64,000 nucleotides of DNA from Haliclystus octoradiatus (taxonomy: Eukaryota > Cnidaria > Staurozoa > Stauromedusae > Haliclystidae). The notes beneath the pieces are model-generated. The model was not told where the DNA came from. It saw only the letters and a list, made by a program, of their open reading frames with translations, and did not search any database. The stretch spans positions 6,372,650 to 6,436,649 of the forward strand of contig OU744448.1 of NCBI GenBank assembly GCA_916610825.1. Reading direction: 5' to 3'. Positions 31,924 to 46,900 of the stretch are shown here, piece after piece. Every line of letters starts with the position of its first letter. Positions within the stretch are counted from its first letter, which is position 1. The position numbers and the translations under genes were made by a program.

Positions 31924-34900
31924 ATGGCCGAAGCGGACTTGGCAGACGACACAACACCGCCGTTTAAACGATCAAAGCAAGAACCTAACGAACCTGTGGC
32001 ACAAAATGTTGATTCCAGTGGTAATTATTATCTACATGCTTCTTTTTGCGATGATTTGTATTTCAAGTGTAGCAATCGATGCGGCACCCATCGCGATGTT
32101 TGTATCATTGCTGTCCCGTCCCTCTTCAAAAGAATGGTAGTAAACTCAATAACTCCGCAAGTCAATAGTGCAGTTGTAACATTCAAGATACGATCACAGT
32201 ATAATGCAGAAGTTGATTTCATCAGTTCATTAATGAATCATTTATAATAGAAGCCTTAATATGTTGACACACGAAGTAAAGTAAAAATATTAACGATTTA
32301 TTTGTTTGCCTTCTTTTCGCAGAATTCTTTGATAAACCATTCGATTACTCTATCATCAATGAGCTACCTGATGATCTTGTTTTGGTCAACGAGCAACCGG
32401 ATTCTGATTTGCGTAATGGTGAATTAGTTGGTCTTGATAATTACGATCAAAATAATCAACGTAAAGATGATTTTTCAAATGGTAATACTGGTCATGACCC
32501 ATCCAACTCAAATATACCTGATACTAATAACGTTGTTAGCTCAAATGGTAAACCAAGCAATTCACATACAAGTAGTATTACATCCATTGCTAATCGTATT
32601 GATACAAATGTTCAAAGCCCATGTAATTCACCTTCTGGAGCAGTGGCAGTTTCAAGTAGAAGTAACAGTGGGTCTCCGGCTACATTTACAAACCCAATGT
32701 CATCACCAAGTCATCATCCAGTTAGTACATCAGGAACTCCTACTCCAGCAACACCTATGTTGAATCCAGTCAGTAATGATAATAATATGCTCAATCATGG
32801 ACAAGCTCCATCGCCAAATGTCACAATATCAATGAATTCTATGTCATCATCCTTACCATCATCACTGTTTAATTCCACACCAATGTCATATAATAGCAGC
32901 GTACAAGAAATGTCGTCTATAAATTCTAGTATGGTTAATTCAAACCCTATGAGCTATGCTATGACTATGGGTACTGCAGGAGTAAATCAGCCAATGTATA
33001 CCCAATTACTTACGAACAATCAACAATACCAAGGCAATGGAAATCCTGGTATGCAAATGATGCAGGGAAATCCTGCCGCTCAACGCATGATGATGTCACA
33101 AAATTATCAAGGTATGCCTGGCGGTGGTATGAAAATGCCTAATATGCCAAATAATATCCCAAGAGGCGGTATGGGACCTATGCATCAAAACTTTATGAAT
33201 CCTGCTGGACGTATGGCAGGACAAGATTTAAGGGAACCGCATATGATGAACAATTTTGCTGGAATACCTGGTACTGATGGAATGTCACAGCGGGTATGTA
33301 TTTCATGTTGCATATCCATTATTTAAAATAATTTATTTTTGATAAGCAAGTGCTCTTCGTATTGCCACCTGCGCATAATGCTCAATGCCAGGGATTGAAA
33401 CATGCGGGTAAAGTTTCAAAGCGCTTACCTTTGCACTAGGACTATTTGCATTATTTTGCTTTTACAAATAATATTCTATAATTCTATTATCTTAGACTTG
33501 TGTTATTGGAACATCAAAATTACTTATTGTGTTGGAGACTGGTTACATGACTTGCAGAGTCCGACAAAAAGTTCAGCCTTCTGGGATCCTAGAGGCATTT
33601 CAACATTTTCCTCTGAATTTTTTGTTGATGTTTGACCAATAAATCATAAAACTTTCAATTTTCTTCTGAATTTGCTCTACCCTTCCGGAATCTAGGATTG
33701 AAAGATTCCCACTTTTGTCGGACCCTGATAACTAATAGTACTACTAGTAGTAGTGTTTATCAATGACATTTCAACAGTGTTACATACAAGTGTAAACGTT
33801 TACATGTAATTGTAACTTCATACACAGAAACTGATTTTCATATAATTTATGATATTACATAACTTATCAACATGAAAACATCTTATTTTTATACTTTTAT
33901 AAATTGATTGGCATATTACAACATATTTTCATATTAATTTCTTAAGTTACTAAATGCATTTCAAAAGTTTTCAAAAATACAGTTTGAACATTTTTGAATT
34001 GATTTTGAAATACAAATTAATTTGAGCTTTCCAAATATTTAAAGCAGTGGTAAATAATACAAGGTTAGAACAATAATAATTATAGTTACACAATTGATTG
34101 AATGGTTAATCTCAACTGAACTCATTTCTTGGTGATAAATATGTCAACCTAACAGTGTGGCCTTAGCTTTAGCATGTGGCATCGAAATGTGTAATAAATC
34201 AAATATCATTTTCGTTACTCTTTTGTCTCTATACATACACTTCAATTGTTGTTTGATATGCGTGCGAAAACGATACAAAACATAATGAATTGAATTGAAA
34301 TAAATTTCTAGACCAGTATTTTTTACTGAATTTTCTTAAAATGAAAGATATTGCTAGAGGTTATTGTATGCTATGATTTTTTATGCTACCTTGATTATAC
34401 TATAAAATAATTCCAATGACGTATAAATCAGTAAAGCATAATGCAATTTGTCTAGCTCGAAAAAACTTGAAGCTCGACGATGGTTGCCACTCTGAGCTGT
34501 GTCAGCATAGCAGTTGTTTTATGTTAATGAGGCTGCACTCACTATGAGATTCTAAAGTACTGAAAATATACTGAAAAAGTACTGAATTTTCAGTAGATAT
34601 TCAGTATCTAAAAAGTACTGAAAATGGTCTTTTTCAGTACATATACAAAAGTACTGATAAACCACTGAAATAGTACTGAAAATAATTACAGAAAAAGTAC
34701 TGAAAATTTATTGAAATGCTACTGAAAATATTTTTTATAATACTGAAAATATACTATGTATTCCTGGCCTAGACTTTCTATAAATACAACATTTTCACAG
34801 TGATTATTCTTTTCCTGCAAGGCACCAATGCATCAAATACAGTATGACGTCAATCAAACTATGAACCAACCTAATATAAATGCAAATATGAATGGTCCTA

Positions 34901-37900
34901 TGGGTTTTCAACAGCAAATGCCTATATCCACACATAATTCAATGAATGCCATGGGTCTACAGCAGCAAAGACCTATGCAACAACAAACGATTACTTCATC
35001 TCCGCTAGTCAACAACTCGCTAAGTGATGGTAGTATGCAATTGGTAAGCTCACTTGTTGTATACACATGTTGCTTATATTGGTATCAATATTCACTAACT
35101 TATTATAAAATAGACACACATACATATCAAATGTGTATTAAACTGGGGCATCACTAAGGTCTGTAATCCTGCAATCATGGTCCAACAAAGGGGGGATCCT
35201 AGGTCCTGAAAGGCTAGAACAAATTCAGAAGAAATTGATCATTTTATGATATATATCAGCCAAAATTCAAGAAAAAATTCAGAAGAATATATGTAAATTA
35301 GAACCATACAAAAGGACAGATATTATTGAAAGCTATGGTGCATTGTCAATGCTTCTTTACATCTCATGTTTATATTTTATTGAAGTTTAGCTCCACTGAG
35401 TAATGGTCTGATAAAATATTTTCATAAAATATTATTATATTCAAAATTTTCCTTCCAAACTTGTTTGGGTGATTTCATCATGCAAAAGTTTTTGCATCAT
35501 TTCATTGTCTTTGTCATAAAAAAGTTCCATCAATAGCTTCACATCATGCATATATCTCAATGTAAATAACTAATTATCCGCTTGTTTAATTGCGTAATTC
35601 AGATTGTTAAATTTCTTGTTTTTGTTTTAAATAGCCTAATCCTACCATGAATGCTGTTCAGCAGCCTACAACAGCAGATCCGGAAAAAAAGCGACTAATT
35701 CAACAGCAATTGCTATTATTACTTCATGCTCATAAATGTCAGCGTAGAGAGCAGTCGGCAACTAACGGTGAACATCAATGCAAATTACCTCATTGTCGAA
35801 CTATGAAAAATGTGTTGAGTCACATGATGGTCTGTAAAGCTGGGAAATCTTGTCCAGGTAAAATTTCTTGATTTGAAGGACTGAAGGTGTTTAATTGCTG
35901 TTGTTGTTGATGTTGAACGTAATGTTGTTTTGATGAAATGATATGTTTATTTCAAGAATCTGTTGTAAATTTCCTTTGATATGTATCCAAAATTCTCAAA
36001 TGTCATTACAGGCATGGGAGATTTTTCACAGTAGCAGTACATTGATATTTTGGGTGCAATAGAAATCCTGTTTGATGCAGTTAAATCACTATTTAGCAAA
36101 AACTTCAAATACGCAAAAGTGCAAAAAATATATAGATGTAGAAATTAGTCATTTTTGTCTTCCGGTTGTAAGACTTGTTTTAACCGTTTCTGGCAGTTTT
36201 CTTCATTTTTGATTGGACCTATTTTGACAATACTGTCATTTCTTGTATATTGTATTTTTGATGATTTTTATTTTAGTTGCTCATTGTGCATCATCTCGGC
36301 AAATTATCTCTCATTGGAAGAATTGTTCTCGACCTGATTGTCCTGTTTGTCTTCCATTGAAATCAAATGCAAACCAAGGACAAGCTAATAGCGCTAATCC
36401 TCAATCGAATAAATTGGCTCTACAGCCAACATTTAATGCTTTATTTGGAAATCCTGGAAATCAACAAAATGCGAATGTTGTACAACAACGTAAGTAGATA
36501 CTGCCGTGGTTCTTAAAATAAGGATTTAATCACAATGTTATAAATGTTGGTTGTGTCTGTTAATATATTTATGTGCTGTATGCATGACAAACCATAAAAA
36601 AATTGGGATTCAAGTTGAAAACTTCACATTTGCTTATATTTTGTAATCTGATTTTTTTTTAGCTGGGAACTTTCCAGATGCCGGTCAAACGAATATGATT
36701 GCTAGCATTCCATCGCCCAGGTACATGATCATTTTATTAAATTTCCTTTATATTCATAGAATATTCATCTGATATCTCCCTGAAATTGTGTTTTGTTGCT
36801 CCACAAGCGGGTATGATTTTATTTCCTCGTGTTCTATCAAAAAAGAGGGATGCTGGTTGATCTGGCAGGACCATCCGCATGTTTTTATGTCGGTCTTCAC
36901 ATACCAAAGGATCACCTTCAAGTTTTATCATTGAAGAATGATCTCTTTCTATCCTATATATATTTTATGTTGTTTACAATGATGTTGTTAACATTTCAAT
37001 AGATATGTCTTTATTTGATCATAGTATCTTCTTAATACAGGGCATAGTGCTATAATAATATAAAGAAATGAACGGCTACATGATCAGGCCATCCCGTAAG
37101 CATTGAATATGCTTGTTTATTTTGGAGACCTTATATTTACAGTTATACATATTTAATTTGAGGCGTTTAGAAATTAGAGAAAAAGTAATATAAGTATGTT
37201 AAAGTAATAAAGTTAGATATATAAAATATTGAAATATTAAAGGAAATGTTACTCATGTAAAGGATAGCGACAAGAGAAAACTCTGAGAATTACGACGTTT
37301 CGATATATCATATGTCATTTTCAAGCGAAAGAGAATAAATTTAAAGTTTGACATGGTATATATAGTATAAAAAAATATTCTAATTTACATAATCTATTGT
37401 ATAATAATAACAATGAAATTTTACGTGCGGATACAAGACAAACAATGACTATCCTTTACATTAAAATGTTTTACTAAGAAACTACTAATAAAAAAATGTT
37501 ATTCAGCTAGTAAAAATTATAATTGAAAAGAAAATTGAAAATAACATTGAAAATGATCAATAACAGCAACAATAAATAAATACTGGAGTAAATAATCATA
37601 AAATAGCTAATAACAGTAACAATAGATAATGTTTAGGTTAAGTGAAGAACAAAGAAGTTTGGGAGATAATCAGTTTTTTTTTAGGTACATATGTAACAGT
37701 TTGTGGCAGTGCATATGTCATAGTAGTTATTAATTAAGCTCGTTTTCAAAGATCTGCACAAACTTTTTTAAGGAATGTTAAATTTAAAATTATTACAAAG
37801 ACCAGGAAACAAGTAAATTGGATAATGTTGCAAAACAGAAGTTTTTGCAAATGAAATAAACAACAAATATGTTCTCCTTTCTACGGTGATGACGCTGAAA

Positions 37901-40900
37901 TATAAGAATTTCTGCAATGCAGGAGGGAGCCTTCTGCATTACTACATTGAAAAGAAAAGTAAACACTTTGAAAATATATAAATCAGGAAATTGTAAAATG
38001 CCTAGTTGTTTACAAAGAAGTTCAGCATGTGAACATCGCTTGACATTCATTATGATCCTGATACATTTTTTGTGGAGCTTGTTATAGTGCAATATTTTAT
38101 CTAAATAATATCCAAGTAGACTCTGAAAATGTGCAGATGATGTAGGCAGTCAATTTGTTGAATTACCAACGACTTTTGTCGAGGTTGTATTGTATTAATT
38201 CCTTGAAAACAATAAGTTAACTCAAACCTAAATATTGATTTATTTTAGCCAAAACAATGATATTGCCAAAAAAGATGGCAAAGAACACTGGCATAATACT
38301 GTTAATCAAAACCTCAGGAATCATCTCGTCCAAAAATTGTATGTATTTTGATTTTCATTTGCATCTCTAACCTTGCGTCAGTTCACGTTATTCATTACGT
38401 ATTCTGTTGACATTATTTAACAGAGTCGAAGCAATATTTCCGCAACCAATCAATGATCAAAATACAATGCAAGATAAGAAAATCACAAGTTTAATCACAT
38501 ACGCCAAATCGGTTGAGGACGAAATGTACCGCACTGCAAATAGCAGGGTAAGTGGCTCTACCTGACAATCTGATATATATTATTCAACTATCCTAGCAAT
38601 GAAAGCATGTTGCGTTATCACCATTTATCATTATATTTGTTTTTTGTAGTAAATTAGTATTATATTCATGTCTCCCTTCTAATCCTGTGAATGTGTTGAC
38701 ACCTACCCATTCATACAATTATTCTTAGACCTGGTTCATACGCCGTTCTGTACATGTGCCGATCCTATTATGCTCTAGCCAAAAATCAAAGATCGACTTC
38801 AGAACGGCATATGGAACGAATAAGAACGGCTTCAATAATTGGATCGTGTTCAGGCGTTCTGAACGCCTGCCAACCCGTTCCAAACGCCTTCATCAGGTGT
38901 GAATTCATGCATAAAATCCTTGGAACGGGGTCTGAAACCAAATTGTTTATGTAGTCGATCTGAAGGCGTTCTCAACCGGAATAGGATCGGCACATGTACA
39001 GAACGGCGTATGAACCAGGCCTTAAAATGCTATCAGTGACCTATGATTTATTTTCTATTTTTTCTGTAATACTCACCAAGTCCTAATTAATAATGTTGTC
39101 CATTTAAATTTGATTATTATCCTCATATTTTCATCAAATCCCATTGTGTAAAAGTTGTAATTAACAGTAAATTTTTCTTTTCTTTTAGGAGGAGTATTAT
39201 CATCTACTTGCTGCCAAAATGTATCGAATTCAAAAAGAAATGGAGGAAAAACTACAACAACGGATGCAAATGAAACATCAACATCAACAGCAAGTTAGAG
39301 GTCCAACGTCAATGAATTCTGCCGACGGTTAGTCTTTCTACAATTCCTATGGCTTATGATTTACTATATCAGATAATTAAAAATTGCTCAAATTAATTTT
39401 TTTGCTTTAATCAATTCAACCAATCCTCAACCTTTTTCAACATTCTAGGCTCAAATCAATCACTTGTTAATGGTGGGGGCCAGCATTTTCCTAACTTATC
39501 AACTTCGCAAATACCGTCTGTGCTTGGAAACAATGCTAGTCAAATTGTGAGGAATCTTGCAACGCAACTATCAACGGAACCAGTACCGCAACCAAACTCC
39601 ACTTTACTTGGTGCACGTTTAGCCAGTCAATCTGCGGCTGCGGCAAATGGGCCTATTTCGATGTCACAAACCCAACCCCAACAAATGCAACCTAATTCTA
39701 ATCAAATGAATTCTCAGCAGTCAGCACTTCAAAAAGCCCTCCAAGAGGCAAAGCAAAAAACACTGATTAAACAGGAAATGTCACCACCAACATCTAATTG
39801 TCAACAACCCCAACAACCGCAGCAGCAGCAACAACAACAACATCAATTGCAACAGCAACAACAATTACAGCAAAGGCTGCAAATGCAAAAGCTACAACAA
39901 TTACAACAACAACGCCAACAACAAATTAAAATAGAGAAAACGGAAATGGGTGCACAACCTCAAGTTAGTCAGGAACATTTGCAACGTTTTGACATGCAGA
40001 AACAACCAACTGTTCCTCAAAAACCTATGCATGATATGAGCAAGGAATCAAAACCTAAGCAAATATCTCGGCCTTCGTCTGCCAAAGGTAAACAATTGCC
40101 TCAAGCTGTTGGTGTGAAAAATGAAGATATCAAATCAGAACCGATGGATACATCTGAAAGTCATTCTGCTAATGTTATACCAAAATCAGAACCTGGAGAC
40201 AAACTGATAACACCGCTTTCATCAGTCAAATCAGAAGCTAGTAGTTCTCAAGCTCCATCACCAAAACAACAATTCCCAGCACAGACTCCTCCTGTGAAAA
40301 AATTTCCAATGAAGAAAAGTGAGTCTTTATGTTATTTTTCATTATCACACCTACAGTAGAAACTGTTTATATTGTTACCTATTATAGCAGATTACTGCTA
40401 GGGTGGGTGGGTACTCATACTTGTTAACGTGCCACTTTAGCTGATGATCCTGTAAAACTGGTGTCTTTCTTCTTAGCACATCACCCATTAGATACTTTTT
40501 TAAAGTTTCCAGGGTTGCCTTTGTAGACAGATTCATATGTATTGTATTATGTGAATTATTTATTTGCGGAATATATTTTGTTTTGCATTTTTACCAATTT
40601 TTATTTGTTTATTTCTAGTATTTACAGCAGAAGAACTACGATCAAGTCTCATGCCAAGTTTTGAAAAATTGTGGCGCCAGGATCCTGAATCTTTACCATT
40701 TCGTCAACCGGTTGATCCGCAAGCTCTCGGCATACCTGTAAGTTATTGCCCTTGTTAGAAAATGTTGACACATTATTTACTTTGGCAATTTTATATAGAA
40801 TTATAAAATCAATGTTTTCAAACTTTATTTCTATAGGATTATTTCGATATTGTCAAGAGGCCAATGGATATGTCTTCAATCAAGCACAAACTTGAAGATG

Positions 40901-43900
40901 GACTATATAATAATCCATGGGAGGTAAGCTAGTATGCCAATGATGATTATGGAATTATTAAGTTTATTCCTATGCTTTAATTGGTTAAGGGCCGTTCTTG
41001 ATATTTAAATCTTTCCAGTTTAAGGCTAGATAGATTACCTTCCATGGCAATGTTGTGATTCAAATTTATCCAATTTTGTTTATAAATTTTTGAAGGACTT
41101 GTGTTTGAAATAATTGAGGTATGCAATTTCATAAATGTGATGTTGTACTTGGTAAAAGGCTATTCAACCTTCTTACCCGTTCCATAGCCGTATAACTGGC
41201 GGTGTATTATAACTATATTTCCTACTCTATAACCTAGTTCAATGTAATAATCTGATCAGGTGTTATGAATCACAATTAATTCTTACCCGTTCCATAGCCG
41301 TATAACTGGCGGTGTATTATAACTATATTTCCTACTCTATAACCTGGTTCAATGTAATAATCTGATCAGGTGTTATAAATCACAATTTGATGTGTTGAAT
41401 CTTTCATTTAATTCATTTAATAGTATTGTGAAGATTGTTGGTTAATGTTTGACAATGCATGGCTGTACAACAAGAAAACATCTCGCGTCTACAAATATTG
41501 CACCAAGGTAAGATTATTTCTTCAGTATTTATAATGTACTAGCAGATATAATAATATAATATAATATAATATAATATGAGGTGAACACATGTATGTGAGA
41601 GTTCTCAATGTTTTTTAAGACAGAGTATAATATAGAATAGGCACTTGACTGTCTGATGAACACAAAATAAACGCCTGAAACTCTTACATATTCTATACAC
41701 TTCCACTATCACATGATATGGTAATAGATTATTAGAAAGAATTGGGTTTATCTGTAAGGTCTGCATGTTTTCTTTGTGTAGATACGTCTAAAGACTAATT
41801 ATCGACAGTTCTTAGTAACAGCTTTTATATGCTTCTAGTATCTCTCCATTCGCGTGTCCCTTCAAGTACATTGGATACCGTTACTTTTTGCAGTGGCACA
41901 GTCTCTCCTCAGCACAGCAAAATCCAAGCTTTACTTTTGATCCTCTCCAGTGAAACAACCACAAAAAAAAGTGAAGAAAAAAATTGTACTATCAACATAA
42001 AAGTCCTGCTCTCAATTATTCCAACATTGCTGTGTTGAAACATTTTCATAATGTAATCCATTGTTTATATTTTTCATATCTGATTGTTTTTAGTTGTCAG
42101 AGATTTACGAGCAAGATATTGACCCCATCATGAAATCCCTTGGCTACTGTTGCGGAAGGAAGGTAATACATCCAGAAATGCTATAATAGTAATAATTATT
42201 TAATAATATAAATAAAAAGAGTTGGTATTAGCATAGTCGAAAAGGGTTGATATTAGCATAGTCGTCAAATCTTTTTCCTAAAAGGTGGTCTTTTTCAATT
42301 GGTATTTAACTGGACTGAAAATGATCTAGAATCAATCAGTAGGCTACCTGATTTAGAGCCAATCACAAGCAAAGAATTATGAAAACATGCACACTGGAGC
42401 TAAGTCCCAGGCCTTTTTGTCAAGATTTAGTAGGTCATTTAGAAACAGAAACGTCTAAATTATGTTTCAACCGATTTTTCAAAATTCTTTTTGCATCTGG
42501 TACTTTTGTACATTTACTACAAATTAACCGCGAGATTTTTAAATAAAATGAAAAATAAAAAAGTTATTCAACTTTGAAACTGCACTTGTTGGAAAACGCT
42601 TTTGACTAACATTTATTGCAATAACTTTTTTATTTTTCATTTTATTTAGAAGGCTCCTACTTAATTTTTTGTAAATGTACAAAGCTACCAGATGCAAAAA
42701 GAATTTTGAAAATCAGTTGAAACAGAATTTACACGTTTGTGTTTTTACATGAGCTACTAAATCTTGACAAAAGATCATGGGAATAGTTCCGGTACACGCT
42801 TTTTAATTTTTTTTTCTTGGGATTTGCTCCAAATCAGTTACTGATTTATTATTCTAGATCCTTTCCAGTCCTGTTATATACCAATTAAAAAGGTCACCTT
42901 TCGGGTAAAAGTTTTGCTATTTAATATATATTTGGCTTATTTGCCTTTGTTCACCTTTTGAATGATATGATTTTACAGTCGAAATAATTGCAGTTTTATT
43001 AGTTCACGGGAATAAAAATGGGTGACGTTATAGGAGATTATCTGTTATAAACGGTGACGTTATAGCCGGTAATTATTAAGAGAAAACCTACTAAATTATG
43101 CCTGGAACAATAAATTTGTACGCTATAAACAATAATCCGTTATAAAAGATGACGTTATAAACAGTATATACTGTATTGTTATGAAGCAAAATCTACTGTC
43201 AATGTTTCATCTAACCTTAATTTTATAACTATTTATTACATTCTTTTTCAGTATGTGTTCAGTCCTCAAGTTTTATATTGCTATGGCAAGCATCTGTGCT
43301 CAATACCAAGAGATGCAACGTATTACAGCTATCAGAAAAGGTATGCCCACCAAAAGTTGATGTACACATATTTAAGTTGATTTTAAGAATGGAATCACAG
43401 ACATCACTCCACATTTTCATATCAGAATAATATAATTAATATAATTAATATAATTATAGCAAATTATTTTTTGTTGACTTAAATATATGTCATTTGAGAA
43501 TGATATTGAATCAGCAGTTTAATGATATGTGTCAATTTCAAGGTTAAACCTGTTGCTATCTCATAATCGCTGCAGCCTTGTTTTGATATTGCGCTAATTG
43601 CATGTCTGAAGACTGCTGTTACAATCCAGGCACGTAATAGATTAGTAGACCATCGTAATGTTTAACCTTGTTAAATTAATAATTTAAAGCCAGGAAAATA
43701 TTAGAAATGGTGCACCAAAGCTATTGCCAGACCATTTAATCGAACTGTATTGAGTTGATAGATCATTTTAGATTTAGAACAATAATATTTGAAATATTCT
43801 TGCAATGGAAGATTTGACTACTATGCCATGTTATTCCATTGTGTTTGTACTCTATCCCAGGTACCATTATTGTGAGCGGTGTTTTAGTGAATTTCAAGGC

Positions 43901-46900
43901 CCGACTATCAATCTTGGTGATGATTCTGGCTTAGCAAATAGGTAAGGATAAAACCAACATCTCTTTTTTTTAAAGGGGGGAAAATGACCAGTGGGCTCTA
44001 CACGCTTAGAGTCATGTGCGTGTTTGTCGTTTGTATTGTTTCTGTGTCTGTAATCATGCTGAAGCTTGAAATTTTAAGCCATACGGAAGCCATGACTGAC
44101 ATTGATCGTTGAATTTACCCTAAACTCAATTCAAGTTCAGCTTGTATTGAATGCCGGTCAATGTTGCTACTTCAACCAAACACACATGATCCATGTCTTA
44201 TCTTATCTTCTTTAAATTTTAGCAATGTCGCAAAAACTGATTTTCACCCATTAAAAAATGACCATCTTGACCTTGAGCCGTAAGTATAACTACTTTCTAC
44301 TGTGTAATGATACCTTCAAACTTGTTTAATATTCCTTAATTGGTGCCACTTGCCACTGCAAAGTGAGTTGCAGTGCCTGACTTTTGCAATCCTAGAACAT
44401 TTAAAAAGAATTCTGGATTCTGAATGTCAAATATTGGCCTATAAATCAGAAAATTGTCAATTTCTTCTGAATATGTTTTCCCTTCTGGGATCTAGGATCT
44501 GGGATTTTCGTTGACCCTGACAAGTATAGTTTACCTCCACATAATGGCCACCTGTCTGTAATGGTCATTGAAGCAAGATTGCAGATGATGGCAATAATCA
44601 ATTTAATCAACCGCAACTGGCAATAAATAATTGAACGGACCCTCTATAGCAATCCAAGCCATCTAAATCCCCTTGGCATGTTTCACTCTTATAATATATT
44701 CTATTCTATTTCATTTATTTTCTACTTTTTTGCTGTTTATTAGATACGTGGAATGTGTTGATTGTGGTAGAAAATTGCATCAAATCTGTGTTTTGCATTT
44801 AGATTTTATTTGGGGCACTGGGTATGTAATTAATACTATATACATGTCATACGTATACCTTCTTTTTTTACTCACTTAACCTAACTTCTCATCAGGCTGT
44901 TACAAAATGTCGGTCATTAGTACTGTTTTCTTATATGACCTTTCCATTTTTGGTTTCCACGCTTGTCATTTATTTTGTATTCATTTCATCTTCCTTCAAA
45001 TAAGTCACTTTGGAATTTTAAAATCCATCGTCATCATCATCAAATTCATTATTAAAATACAAAAAGCATTTTTTAACATTCAAATGGAGATTTACAAGCT
45101 TGAGGCGGTACTCTGTTTAGTAGCTAATTTAACTGACTACTTCTTAACCATATCATGGATTGATGCTAGAGTAGAATTGCATAGTGTAACCAGCATTTCA
45201 TGCCATCAAAGCTTCCATTTTAGACAAGTATTGTAAGTAGTCCAACTTTGAAATAATCATTGTATCTCTTTTGTTCCTATTTTGCTGCAGGTATCAATGT
45301 GACACATGCCTTGGTTCAAAGAACGAAGATCGAAAAGAAAACCGTTTTACTGCAAGACGTAAGTTGTAGATTATATTTCAATTTCCTTTATGCTAAAATG
45401 TGGCAACAAATGAAATCCATTGCTACTTACTTTAGCATCCCTACATAAATACAAATGTTGATCATCTAATGTAAACATGTTCTTCATATTAGGTTTACCG
45501 CAAACACACCTCGGTCGCTCGATTGAAAAGCGTGTCAATGAATATGTAAAGCAATGTACAACGGAAGCTGGTCATGTGACGATACGAGTAGCTAGTAGTG
45601 TTGATCGTCAAGTTGAAATCAAATCAGGCATGAAAGCACGGTAAGCAAACTCAACATTTACGCATTCCGATGATCAAATTATGCCATCTTTGAAATATCA
45701 AGGCAATATAAAAAGCAAGGCACAGTGAGTGGCTCATGGAATGCTATTGTTGACAGCTAAACAAAACAATAGACTTGTTTGTGTTAACCTGTATGCTGAT
45801 AATCTAACAATATAATGCACACTCGGCAAGCAAATGTGATGTGATTCTACCTTCTTTATTTATTTAATTTTCAGTTATGAAGGTACTGAAGAGGTTTGTG
45901 AAAATTTCCCCTATCGAGCACGTGCCTTGTTTGCTTTTGAAGAAATCGATGGTGCTGATGTATGCTTCTTTGGTATGCATGTACAAGAGTATGGTTCTGA
46001 CTGTCCACAGCCAAACACAAGGTACACATGAATTAAAATCAAGTTTTATTTCTCCATTCACACCATTTTCTGCTTCTGACTAATACATTCTCTTTATTGA
46101 TTTTCCCTTATAGGCGGATGTATCTCTCATATCTAGACAGTGTTCACTTTTTTCGTCCGCGACAGCTCCGAACAAATGTTTATCATGAGATCCTGATTGC
46201 CTACTTTGATTATGTCAAAAAACTTGGGTAAGTAAATGTGTAGATTGATAGGCACACTGGTACATACTTTTCGGTATTGACTTTTTCTTATTTGACAATG
46301 TAATATTATTATTTGATTGTAAATGTAATTTGACTTAATACATGTGTCCATCTTGAAGAGAAACACTCATGCTCACTCAAGGCTGAAAGTTGCACACAAA
46401 ACTATTTTTTTCCAAATGTCGGAATACTGGATTTTTACTTAAATACGGGGCCATATAGAGACCATTAATTTGTTATGTTTCCGTTTCAACATCCATGCAT
46501 AACTTTCATCTTCTTGTTGTATGTAAGTAGTGATAAATTAAATATTCTTCTGGAATCGAAACACGAAAGAAGCCTTCCAGAAACCTAGTTGCTACACTGA
46601 ACTTTGTTTTTGTTATTAAAAATTGTTTGTTCTTGCTGATTCACTTTAGTTTTGTGTATGGTCACATTTGGTCTTGTCCGCCAAGTGAAGGTGATGATTA
46701 CATCTTTCATTGTCATCCACTTGAGCAAAAAATCCCAAAGCAGAAACGTCTTGTTGAATGGTATCGGAAAATGCTTGATAAATCTGTTTCTGATGGGGTT
46801 ATTCATGAGTATAAGGTATGTTACCTACTGATTAAGATGAACTAGATGTGAGATTTAGACTTTAATGACCGCTATAGACATGCTACAATTTTGATGCTTT

